From Pyropia haitanensis (lineage: Eukaryota > Rhodophyta > Bangiophyceae > Bangiales > Bangiaceae): DNA of 64,000 nucleotides. Numbering within the stretch: position 1 is the first letter of the stretch; each line of letters starts with the position of its first letter. The stretch is from NCBI GenBank assembly GCA_008729055.1, contig SDUX01000005.1:2054875-2118874 (forward strand), in the 5' to 3' direction. A program made the translations under genes and the position numbers. The notes under the pieces were generated by a model. It saw only the letters and a program-made list of their open reading frames with translations, ran no database searches and was not told the DNA's origin. Below, in pieces: positions 17,569-28,160 of the stretch.

Positions 17569-20500
17569 GGCAAACGCTCTCGGCTGCCTACTCTCTAATC
17601 CAACAAGTGTGTCGAGGCGTTTTCAAACTCAGGGCGTGTTCAAGCGAAGGCGCTCTCGACTTTCGGAGATGCCCAGCCAGATATCAACGTGGCAGACTTT
17701 GATTGGGTGAGATAATCTGACAAACTCACTCTCTGATCTGCAACGTGCAGAGTCAGACCTGTGCCACTCTTGTATTGCGAGCGTTTTCGGAACGCTGACG
17801 TCGTATTCCTGCCCGACTGTCCTGGGAAGGTTGCAGTGGTTCGGGCTGCGCAAGAGGATGCGTGGTGGACGACGCGCGTCCCTCCCGACCCGGGGCACCC
17901 CACTCATCTTTTGTCCATCACAGGACGAGGGGCACAGCGTGGGGTGTGTGGCTGCGCAGACCGCTGCGTCGGTCACCCGCGCAGGGCCCACACCGCCTTG
18001 TCAGGCCCTCGGCCTGACTGCCGAGACGGCCTGACAGCGCTGGGCACCATCCAGACCGCCCGTGCCGCCGCGCCAACGTGGCGCCGCCCCCCCCAAAGCA
18101 AACAGCCGTACAGAACGCAGGCCGCTCGATGCGGCGTTCACGGGGACGCTCGTCGCAGGGCGGGTAGGTCGGGTGGAGTGAGCGCCCTGCAACGTTCATG
18201 GCGATGCGGGCACCCTGGTCCCGACGCCCACAGATCGGTTGGCCGTTGGCTGTGCCGCTGCAATGTCAATGTGCATTGCTTTGTGGGTGGGAACGAGCTG
18301 ACGCGGCGTCGCTCGTCTGACGCGATGGGTATGGAAGCGCTTCGACGCCCAGGTCGTCATGACGGGCATGCTGGACTGGGCCCCCGCCCTGTGTCTCTGC
18401 TCGGGCGCCCAGGCAGCCTCATTGACACTGCGTCGTGCGTCCATGCAATCCTATAGCTGTCCAGCGCCGCAGCGGTTCTCTTTGGTCGGGACGCCACCGC
18501 GCCAGCCGCCGCCCGGTGCGCCAGCGCGCTGGCTATATGTCAGAGCAGCGCACCGTCCGTGGGGTGGCATGGGCGGCACCCCCTCCCGCCTCACCAACAC
18601 CGAAGTGGCCTTCGACTTTCCCCCCGTCAACTGCAGCCGCGCCCGTGGCGACCATGGCGCTCGTCGTCGCCGCGCATGCCATCGCGCGCCCCCGCCTCGC
18701 CCGGCCGCGGCGGCGGCCGATGCAGGGTGCCTGTCGCCTCGCCACCGCGGCGCTGCTCTCCCTTTTAGGAGTGGGCTTCGCGGCTGCCGTCCGCGGCGGC
18801 CCCGGCCTGACACAAGACATCAAGGCCTTCCCGGGTGGCGCGTTCCCCAGTCTTGGTCGCTTCTCGTCAGTGTGCAGCCTCCAGTGCCGGATGGGCGCCC
18901 TGTCCAATGGTGACCGCGGCATCTCCGTCGGCGGCACCCTCTATCCGTGGGGCGACCGCACGTGCGGGACGGCACTGGACCTGTTCCGCGCCATGTCAGC
19001 GGTGCCCGCCGACCCTGACGGTTCGGCGGGAATGGTGGCGGAAGAGCGCGGCCTCGCCGTGCGGGTGAGACGCCTGGCGCGCTCCCTTGGAGCTGCCCGC
19101 GGCAGGGCGGTGGCATCGGACGAGCAGTACCTTCCCACGGAGACGTTCACTAAGGGCCTGTGCCCACTGGCGCACCAGGCGCTTGTGCACGAGGCAGACA
19201 CCCTCAGCGTCCTCGGCCTGCAGCGCAACTCGCTGAAAGGAGCGGTCAGCCGCCATATCGGCACCTACGACGTCATTGGGTACAGGTGCGTCGCGGCGGG
19301 GGGTGCCCGTGGCCGTGCGACGGTCTACAAGAGGGTATCAGTTCCTGTCTCCTGCGTGGGCCTGCATCGATAGCCACTGACCTCCATCCGCTCTGTTCTA
19401 TTGCCTGGCGATGTGGGCCGCTATTCGAGAGACATCCCCCCCGCGCTGCCGCCCTCGTCTCCTTGCGCAAACGCGTATGCTCACAGCCGCGCGACCATGG
19501 GCGTCTGCGGCACAGCCAACTGCCAGGACATGACGGCGGTCGACACGACGGGTGAGCAGACGTGCGGCATCGTGTGCATGGCCGCCAACGAGAGCAGCTG
19601 CTCCTGCCAGGGCACCACGCTGGTGACGACTGTCGGCGCCGACGGGGTAGAGCGATCCGTCTCGGTGGCCGACCGGCGGCGCCTCAGCCTGGGGCGCGCG
19701 GTGCTCGCGCGCACCGACTGGCTCGGCGCCGCCGCCGGCGCGCCGGCGAGCCCGTGGAACCTGACCGCCCGGCTGCATTTTTGGTCGGTCTCCGCCGACG
19801 AGCGTGGCCCGCACCCGACCGTGCCGGCGCTGTCGCATATGGCCGCGACCCTCCTGGGTGTCCCGGGCCGGGAGGACCCTTCCTTGGCGCCTCAGGACGA
19901 CCCCGACGCGGCGGGCGCCGACGAGGTGATGCTGTTGGACAATACGTCCACCGTGTGGCCGCAGCAGCTGGCGTCGGTGCTGTGCATGCCGCCAGCCACG
20001 TCCTTCTTGCGCCACCCCGACCAGGTCTGCGCCGGCCTCGGGCCGTCGGCGTACGCACGCCACAATGTGGCACGCCCAACGACGCTGGCGGGACGGTCCA
20101 CTGCTGAAGCGGCGAACCTGCCCCGGTTCCGCGCGGACGTATGGTGGGTAGTCGTCCCCAATCCGAACGGCCGGGCGACAGCGGGGGATGTGCCGCTGGT
20201 GCGCAATGGCACGGCCGCCACCTGGACGGCATCCCCATTTCCGCCCGCATCGGGCGGGCCACCCGCGGAGCGCCTGGCCGTGTACGGCACACGGGAGGTC
20301 AACAGCGCAAGCGCGACGGAGCTCGCTGTGGCGGCTTCCGTCCGCCGCCGTCTGGTGTACCTCCCCACCCGTGCCGGGGACACGACAACGCTCGCGGAGC
20401 CCTATAACCGGCTCGTGCTCGGGCGCCTGGAACGGTCGGCCGAGAAGGCGTTGGAGCGCATGGCGGTCGCGCATGATGGGTCGGCGCTTGGGGTGGACGC

Positions 20501-21170
20501 GCCGCCGCCGCCCGCGTCTGGTCAGGACATCGGCCTGGCCATCCTGGTCGTCCTCCCAGAGGCGGTGGCCCTTGCCGCCGCCACGGTGGGCACCCGTGGT
20601 TGGCGACGGCGGGAGGCCGCCACGCTGGGCCTCATATTTGTCTCTGGCCTCGTCTCACTCTCCGCCATTATCTCTCTCGTTGTGCAAGAGCGCACGGGCG
20701 CCAGCTGGCGGGCGGCCACGACCCGCACGGCCGTGGGCGCCCGCTTTCCTATTGGTATTGACAACGGCCGCTACGCCGACTCCCACACGGTGCTCACCGG
20801 CACGGAGGTGGTGCTCCTCGAGACGTTTGTGGTGGTCGCCCGGCTGGGCTACCGGCCGCGGCGGCTGGCCGCCATCGCCGCTGCCGTGTCGGCCGCCTAC
20901 CTGGTGTGCTCGGCGGTCGCGGCGGTGTTGGTGTACCGCTCCATGCGCAGCGCCCGCGCCGCAGCGGCGGCGGCGGCAGCAGCAGCAGCGGCGACGGCGG
21001 CGGCAGAGGGCGAGGAGGCGGCGGGTCTGGTCGGTCGTTCCCACCCCGCTGGTAGTGGCGACGGGGACATCGCGGCCGACGCCGCCGCCCGTCCGTGGAG
21101 GAAAGGGCGCTGGGCGGCGATCGCGGCGGATATCGTTCGGCGCCCGCACGTGGCCAAGTGACGCAGCTAC
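17569..21170. repeat. Segmental duplication, copy A
   Basis: From CAAACGCT at 17571 onward the DNA matches 24563 onward at an offset of about 6992 (7000 after small indels), with high identity through the gene below. Copy A has about 100 bp more near 18310-18415 than copy B. Weaker similarity continues past the gene: the minus-strand sequence near 21515-22000 resembles that near 28551-28950. The original duplicated block was therefore probably about 5 kb. Confidence 0.9.
18654..21161 (+). CDS. Orphan Cys-containing secretory-pathway membrane protein, copy A (one intron)
   Basis: I read two exons, 18654-19285 and 19430-21161, with a 144-nt intron (AG|GTGCGT donor, TTCGAG acceptor). This removes an in-frame TAG at 19371-19373 and gives 787 residues. 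The N-terminus has a basic segment and a hydrophobic signal or anchor (CRLATAALLSLLGVGFAAA, about 26-45). The luminal or extracellular part has scattered Cys residues (for example CSLQCRMG, CGTANCQ, CGIVCM and CSCQG) and N-glycosylation sequons (NES, NLT, NTS, NGT). The C-terminal third has up to four hydrophobic segments (about 576-597, 607-631, 668-685 and 691-716), then a poly-Ala linker and a short tail. The ATG at 18654 (ACCATGG) is conserved in copy B. No family is recognised. Topology suggests a plasma- or endomembrane protein with a large ectodomain. Confidence 0.75.
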
Positions 21171-23231
21171 GAGTGCTACGCAGTCGGCGAGAGGAAGGGG
21201 AGGGCCGGCGGGGTTTGCAGGTGGATGGGAGAAGGGTTGGGGGGGGGGGCGGGTGGGGTTGGCGAGCGGCACCGTTGAGTCCTCATGCCTGGAGGCGGTC
21301 GCCGCCGCTAGCCGATGGCAGCGCCGGGGCTTGGCCGCGGCGCGCTTGTGTGTTTGGCCGCGGGGCCTCATGGACGCTGACCGGGAGAAGTGAGGAGGAG
21401 GGGGGAGTGAGTGGGGGGGAGAGGGGGGAGCAGAGGCGTGCGCTGCCCATTGCCACCTGCAGGAGCTGGCCTCTGCGTGCCGTGACGCCTGGTCCCCGCG
21501 GTCGCGTGGGTCGTTCATTGGCCAGGGTGACCACGGATTGAAAGTGACCATGCCAAGCTAGCTTGCCCCAACAGGTGGGGCTTTCCCACGCCCCGCACGG
21601 CCGCGGGCGTTGCCAGTGCCGCCGCGCGTGGCTCCCTCGCCGCCCAATTCCCCCCCTCGCCACACCCCGACCACCTGTCGGCATCGCGGGTGGGGCCGAC
21701 ACCGCCTCGACCACACTGCCGGCGCGGGGGGTGTCGAGCACCCGCCCGCCGCCTCGCCCGCGGCGGGCGCATCCCCATGCGCACACGCGGCGGCGGCGTC
21801 GCGGCCGACCCGCGCCGGCCGCCACCGTGGCACGAGACGCCGACCTGCGGTACGGGAGTGGAAAAAGGTTGCGCACGGGGCGCGCGCCGCCGCACAGACA
21901 CGGGGGCACGCCGCCACCGCAGTGCAATGCGGGCCGCGGCGCGCGCAGCACAGCAGGGAGCGGGAAAGGGGCGCACCGCCTCGTAGGGGAACACGGGAGC
22001 GGGTGCCGGGGGGGGACGCACCGGCCGCGACCGCATGGCCCGGGAGCGCCGTCGCGGCGGGGGGGCGACGGCGGGCGCCTTGGCCCGTGGGGCGGCGGCG
22101 GTGGGGGCGCCCCCCCCGTGCGCGGCGCGTCCGCCATGCGCAGGCAGCCGGCGGGGGCCGCGACCGCCACAGCGGCCGCCGCGGCGTCGGCGGTGGCCAA
22201 CCGCGGCGGGTGGGGGAGCGCGACCCCCCCCAACCCGCCCCCAGGCGCCGCTTCCCCCCTCCGTCTCCCCCGACGTGGTCGCCGCGTTCGTACGCGGCAG
22301 TCCTCGAGCCGACGGCCGGGGCGGCGGCAACGCCCGCGACGAGGGGTCTGGCGCCCACCCCCTCCGACCCCCCGGCGGGCGCCGCCCACCCCACAGCGGC
22401 GGCCGCCACTGCGGCGGGCCCCGCAGCACCGCTCGCACGGGTGCCCCGTTCGCCACGGCGGCCGAGCACAACGCCGCCGCGGCCGGCCAAGCGAGCGCCG
22501 CCGCCGTGCGCGGCGGCCCGCTCGTCGGATACCGCCGCGGCCGCAGCGGCGGCGGGCGACCGCGTCGCGGCGAGGGATGGGCGCCCGACGCGGCGTCGGG
22601 GCGGGACGGCGGCCGCCAAGACCGCGGCGGCGGCGGCGCCACCGCCAATCCCGCGCCCGTCCACACCGCCACCACCGCCGCGACGGCCACGACCGCCGCC
22701 GTCTGCAGAGGCCGGCGGACAGAGGGCGGCGACGACGGCGGGCACCCCCCCACTCCTCCCTCGCGCACGGCCGCCACCGGCCCGTGCGCGCTGGCAGTGT
22801 GATACGCCGCCGCCGCCACCGCGCGCGCCGCCGTCCACACGGCCGGAGTCCACACGCTGCGACCGCCGCCACGCCCGCCAAAGCGAGACCCCCACGGCCG
22901 CCAACGGCCCGACACCCCGCCACCCAGACAGGCACAACCACGACCCCCTTCCCGCGAAACACGGACGCCGCTGCCATCACAAACTTGCCCCTCCCGCCCA
23001 TCCCTTCCGAACCCGTCGCCACCACCGACTTCCTACCCATCCCCCCCCACAAAAAAGACAGCCGACGGCGCCCCCCCCCCCCCCCCGCCGCCGCCGCCGC
23101 CGCCACCGCCGCCGCCCCAACGTCCTTCATCGTGGTCGTCGTCGTCCACGGCCACCTCACCCATCCCCCTCCCCCCCCACCTCCCCCCCCCACAGACCAT
23201 CCGCACCAGTCGCGTCACCACCGCCCAAAAC

Positions 23232-23237
23232 TTTATT
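23232..23237 (-). terminator. Polyadenylation signal candidate (AATAAA, minus strand)
   Basis: The plus strand reads TTTATT at 23232-23237, giving a perfect AATAAA on the minus strand in DNA that is otherwise almost free of A and T. It suggests that a minus-strand transcript ends just below 23230. Confidence 0.4.
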
Positions 23238-23280
23238 GAATAGAAAAACGTCCCGCCCGCGGCGGGCACGCCCCCTCCCC

Positions 23281-23539
23281 TCACGCGGTCGCCGTCGAGG
23301 GACACGAGGACGACGTCCGCAGAGCGGGCGGCGGCGGCGATGGTAGCGAGTGCCAGGCGCTCGGGCAGCCCGCACGCGGCCGTCGCGGTCCGCCCCACCC
23401 GTGCGGCGGCGGTGGCCATGACACAGACGGCCGCGGAGGGATAGCGGGAGCGGGGGGGGGGGAGACGCGCCCCATGCGGCGGGAGGCCCCCAACATGGGC
23501 CAGGGGCGGAAGCGGAAGACACCACCGCCGCCGCCCCGC

Positions 23540-23573
<34 letters not shown>

Positions 23574-23770
23574 GTTGCCACCGACAGGGACGGGGGGGGG
23601 ACGCCGTCGGCACCCTCGCTGGCGTGTCCCGGGGCGGCCGTCGCGGCCGCCGCGGCGTCTGCCAGCGGCGGGTCAGCCGGGGTGGTCGCGCCCGCCGCGT
23701 GCGCCGCGGCGGCGACGCTTCCCGCGGGGTGCCATGCCGGGTAGCCCGCCTCTCGAGGGCGCGTTGCCAC
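23281..23770 (-). CDS. Possible minus-strand gene end, unidentified
   Basis: One minus-strand frame reads a protein-like stretch (SRYPSAAVCVMATAAARVGR, then PERLALATIAAAARSADVVL) just upstream of the AATAAA. It lacks a nearby stop, while the neighbouring frame stops at 23281. G/C runs in this stretch may hide the real frame. The upstream part is Ala/Pro-rich. No function can be assigned, and the coordinates are approximate. Confidence 0.2.
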
Positions 23771-24139
23771 CCTCAGTGCCTCTCAACATGTGGGTCGACC
23801 CCGCTTCCGCCGTCAGGTTGGCTGCCCCAGCGCCCGTCGACCCGTCAGACGATCCCGCGCCAGTGGCCATTGCAGGTGACCCACCTGGTAGTACCACTCG
23901 ACTAAGCTCGTTCACAAAACCAAGCCAGCTCCCGTAGCCAAAGAAGGTCAGCGAGGGGCCCCCTGTCGAGGTGGGTGGCAAGCAGGAAGGGCGCGCGCTC
24001 TCGAAGCGGCCGGGCGATGGCCATAGCGCCGGGCTGGCGCCGGTGCAGAGATGGTCAGCTGGGGGACGGGGGACGCCGCCGCCGCCGAGGTGGCCCCGGT
24101 CGCCGCCGTTGCCGCGGGGAGGAGGCAGCTAGGGGAGGG

Positions 24140-24255
24140 AAGGGGGGGAGGGCGGGAGGTGGGGGGACGGGGGGGGGGGGGGCGGGGGGGCGGGGGGGGA
24201 GGGCGGGGGGTGGGGCGACGGGGGGTGGGGGTGGGGGGACGGGGGGGGGGACGAT
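24140..24255. repeat. G-tract low-complexity block
   Basis: About 115 bp on the plus strand consist almost only of G runs broken by single A, C or T. It is a strong candidate for G-quadruplex structure and for length errors in sequencing. Confidence 0.7.
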
Positions 24256-24269
24256 TGGGATGGAGGGGC

Positions 24270-24556
24270 GGGCCGGATCACAAGTGATCAAACGCCCCCC
24301 AGAGGGATTTGATGACAGCGGGGGGTATTATCCAGTTATCAAACCCCCCACAGCACCTCTGGGGGGAGGTTGGATTACATGTTATCCGCCGAAGCTTTCG
24401 GACAGTCGTCGCACTTGTTCACACTGACCGAGACTACATCCATGATGTAATTGAAACAGGGAACAAACGCATATAAAGCAAAGAACAAAAAAGTATTTTG
24501 ATTTAATCTATAGATCAATCAAAGTAAGAACCAAAAAGGTTAGATTTTTGCCAATC
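24270..24556. other. AT-richer island with hairpins at the edge of duplication copy B
   Basis: This stretch breaks the GC-rich context. It contains GATCAC/GTGATC arms 2 bp apart (about 24277-24290) and an 11-bp perfect inverted repeat, CCCCCCAGAGG at 24295-24305 with its complement at 24356-24366. A strongly AT-rich tail (24440-24550) follows. It ends where copy B of the duplication begins. It could be the remnant of a small non-autonomous element; no target-site duplication was found by eye. Confidence 0.4.
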
Positions 24557-24560
24557 CTGC

Positions 24561-27500
24561 GGCAAACGCTTTCGGCTGCCTACTCTCTAATCCAACAAGT
24601 GCGTCGAGGCGTTTTCAAACTCAGGGCGTGTTCAAGCGAAGGCGCTCTCGACTTTCGGAGATGCCAAGCCAGATATGAACGTGGCAGACTTTGATTGGGT
24701 GAGATAATCTGACAAACTCACTCTCTGATCTGCAACGTGCAGAGTCAGACCTGTGCCACTCTTTGTATTGCGAGCGTTTTCGGAACGCTGACGTCGTATT
24801 CCTGCCCGACTGTCCTGGGAAGGTTGCAGTGGTTCGGGCTGCGCAAGGACGTGGTGGACGACGCGCGTCCCTCCCGACCCGGGGCACCCCACTCATCTTT
24901 TGTCCATCACAGGACGAGGGGCACAGCGTGGGGTGTGTGGCTGCGCAGACCGCTGCGTCGGTCACCCGCGCAGGGCCCACACCGCCTTGTCAGGCCCTCG
25001 GCCTGACTGCCGAGACGGCCTGACAGCGCTGGGCACCATCCAGACCGCCCGTGCCGCCGCGCCAACGTGGCGCCGCCCCGCCCAAAGCAAACAGCCGTAC
25101 AGAACGCAGGCCGCTCGATGCGGCGTTCACGGGGACGTTCGTCGCAGGGCGGGTAGGGCGGGTGGAGTGAGCGCCCTGCAACGTTCGTCGCGATGCGGGC
25201 ACCCTGGTCCCGACGCCCACAGATCGGTTGGCCGTTGGCTGTGCCGCTGCAATGTCAATGTGCATTGCTTTGTGGGTGGGAACGAGCTGACGCAGCGCCG
25301 CTCGTTCTTTGCTCGGGCGCCCAGGCAGCCTCATTGACACTGCGTGCATGGCTGCCGTGGCCGCTACGAAGAGAACCGCTGCGGAGCAGAAAAACATGGC
25401 CATTGGTGAATGAGGCACCGAACACCGCTCCAGCAGTGGGTTTGACTGTGAGATGGACGCTCGGGTCGCCATCGTGGCCGCCGCCGACCGGTGTACGGGT
25501 AGCGTGGGCCGCCAGCGCGCTAGCTCTACATTAGGGCTGCCGACCGTCCACGCTTTGGCATGAGTGACCCCTCCCCCCCCTCGCCAACACCCGAAGCGAC
25601 CGTCGGCTTCCCCCATGTCAACTGCAGTCGCGCCCGTGGTGACCATGGCGCCCGTCGTCGCCGCGCGTGCCGACACACGCCCTCCCCTCCGCCGCGCCTG
25701 GCCATGGCCGCGGGTGGTGCGCGGTGGCCGCCGCCTCGCGATGGCGGCAGTGCTGCTCCCGTTCCTGGCGGCGGGCATCCCGGCCGGCGTCCGCGGTCGC
25801 TCCGGCCTGACGCAAGACATCAAGGCCTTCCCAGGTGGCGCCTTCCCCACTCTCGGGCGCTTCCCGTCAGTGTGCGGCCTCCAGTGCCGGATGGGCGCCC
25901 TGGCCAACGGGGATCGCGGCATCTCCGTCGGCGGCACCCTCTATCCGTGGGGCGACCTCACGTGCGGGACGGCGCTGGACCTGCTCCGCGCCATTTCAGC
26001 GGTGCCCGCTGACCCTGACGGGTCGGCGGGAATGGCGGTGGAAGAGCGTGGCCTCGCTGTGCGGGTGAGCCGCCTGGCGCGTTCCCTTGGCGCTGCCCGC
26101 GGCAGGGCGGTGGCATCGGACGAGCGGTACTGGACGAAGAAGATATTCAACGAGGGCCTGTGCCCACTGGCGCACCAGGCGCTTGTGCACGAGGCAGACA
26201 CCCTCAGCGTCCTCGGCCTGCAGCGCAACTCGCTGAAAGGAGCGGTCAGCCGCCATATTGGCACCTACGACGTCATTGGGTACAGGTGCGTCGCGGCGGG
26301 GGGTGCCCGTGGCCGTGCGACGGTCTACGAGAGGGTATCAGTTCCTGTCTCCTGCGTGGGCCTGCATCGATAGCCACTGACCTCCATCCGCTCTGTTCTA
26401 TTGCCTGGCGATGTGGGCCGCTATTCGAGAGACATCCCCCCCGCGCTGCCGCCCTCGTCTCCTTGTGCAAACGCGTATGCTCACAGCCGCGCGACCATGG
26501 GCGTCTGCGGCACAGCCAACTGCCAGGACATGACGGCCGTCGACACGACGGGTGAGCAGACGTGCGGCATTGTGTGCATGGCCGCCAACGAGAGCCGCTG
26601 CTCCTGCCAGGGCACCACGCTGGTGACGACTGTCGGCGCCGACGGGGTAGAGCGATCCGTCTCGGTGGCCGACCGGCGGCGCCTCAGCCTGGGGCGCGCG
26701 GTGCTCGCGCGCACCGACTGGCTCGGCGCCGCCGCTGGCGAGCCGGCGAGCCCGTGGAACCTGACCGCCCGGCTGGACTTTGAGTCCCTCTGGTCCGACG
26801 CGAACGGCCTACTTCCGACCGTGCCGGCGCTGTCGCGTATGGCCGCGACCCTCCGGGGCGTCCGAGGCCGGGAGGACCCCTACTTGGCGCCTGAGGACGA
26901 CCCCGACGCGGCGGTCGCCGACGAGGTGATGCTGTTGGACAATACGTCCACCGTGTGGCCGCAGCAGCTGGCGTCGGTGCTGTGCATACCGCCAGCCACG
27001 TCCTTCTTGCGCCGTCCCGACCGGGTGTGCGCCGGCCTCAGGCCTTCTGTGTACGATCGCCCCTCCACGGTACTCGCGCCGACACTTGCGGGGGAGTCCA
27101 CTGCCGATGCGGCCATTCCCATTCACCGCGGGTATGTGTCCTGGACTGTCCTCCCCAATCGCGGCGGCCGCGCGGCAGCGGGGGATGTGCCGCTGGTGCG
27201 CAATGGCACGGCCGCCACCTGGACGGTATCCCCCTTTCCGCCCGCATCGGGCGGGCCACCCGCGGAGCGCCTGGCCGTCTACGGAACACGGGAGGTCAAC
27301 AGCGCAAGCGCGACGGAGCGCGCAGTGGCGGCTTCCGTTCGCCGCCGTCTGGTGTACCTCCCCACCCGTGCCGGGGACACGACAACGATCACGGAGCCCT
27401 TCAACCGGCTCGTGCTCGGGCGCCTGGAACGGTCGGTCGAGAAGGTGCTAGAGCGCATGGCGGTCGCGCATGACGCGTCAGCGCTCGAGGTGGACGCGCC

Positions 27501-28160
27501 GCCGCCGCCCGCGTCTGGTCAGGACATCGGCCTGGCCATCCTCGTCGTCCTCCCCGAGGCGGTGGCCCTTGCCGCCGCAACGGTGGGCACCCGTGGCTGG
27601 CGACGGCGAGAGGCCGCCACGCTGGGCCTCATATTTGTCTCTGGCCTCGTCTCCCTCTCCGCCATCATCTCTCTCTTTGTGCAAGAGCGCACGGGTGCCA
27701 ACTGGCGGGCGGCCACAAACCGCACGGCCGTGGGTGCTCGCTTCCCGATTGGCATGGACAACGGCCGCCTCGCTGAGGGCTTGGTCCTCACCGGCACGGA
27801 GGTGGTGCTCCTCGAGACGTTTGTGGTGGTCGCCCGGCTGGGCTACCGGCCGCGGCGGCTGGTCGCCATCGCCGCTGCCGTGTCGGCCGCCTATCTGGTG
27901 TGCTCGGCGGTCGCGGCGGCGGTGGTGTACCGCTCCATGCGCAGCGCCCGCGCCGCAGCGGCGGCGGCGGCAGCAGCAGCAGCGGCGACGGCGGCAGCAG
28001 AGGGCGGGGAGGCGGCGGGTCTGGTCGGTCGTTCCCACCCCGCCGATAGTGGTGACGGGGACATCGCGGCCGACGCCGCCGCCCGTCCGTGGTGGAAAGG
28101 GCGCTGGGCGGCGCTCGTGGCGCACATTTTTTGGCGCCCGCGTGTCGTCAAGTAATGCAG
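24561..28160. repeat. Segmental duplication, copy B
   Basis: This is the partner of copy A at 17569. It starts directly after the AT-rich island. In front of the gene, copy B has its own sequence near 25345-25560 where copy A differs. Across the coding region the two copies are mostly identical apart from scattered substitutions and small indels. Confidence 0.9.
25645..28155 (+). CDS. Orphan Cys-containing secretory-pathway membrane protein, copy B (one intron)
   Basis: This is a paralogue of the gene at 18654. Exons are 25645-26285 and 26430-28155, with a 144-nt intron using the same donor and acceptor, giving 788 residues. The signal or anchor region (AMAAVLLPFLAAGIPAGVRG) is more diverged than the rest. 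The ectodomain Cys and sequons and the C-terminal hydrophobic segments are kept. Differences cluster in the middle of the ectodomain (roughly nt 26780-27170), where copy A and copy B differ at many residues, while the flanks are nearly identical. That is a pattern of local divergence or partial gene conversion. Both copies look intact, so both are probably expressed. Confidence 0.75.

Larger units (their letters stand above)
21162..24139. other. GC-rich region between the duplicated genes
   Basis: Long open frames exist on both strands (up to 636 residues), but the products are Arg/Pro/Ala/Gly-rich and none has a domain. The part near 21515-22400 is a diverged duplicate of about 28551-29300. 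One minus-strand candidate and its polyadenylation signal are listed separately. Confidence 0.4.

Noticed and set aside
19371..19373. Selenocysteine or programmed readthrough at TAG in the membrane-protein genes
   Set aside because: Selenocysteine uses TGA, and a GT-AG intron with good sites removes the stop in both copies.
21283..23239. 558- to 636-residue ORFs on both strands between the duplicated genes
   Set aside because: Both strands stay open because stop codons are rare at this GC content; products are low complexity with no domain.
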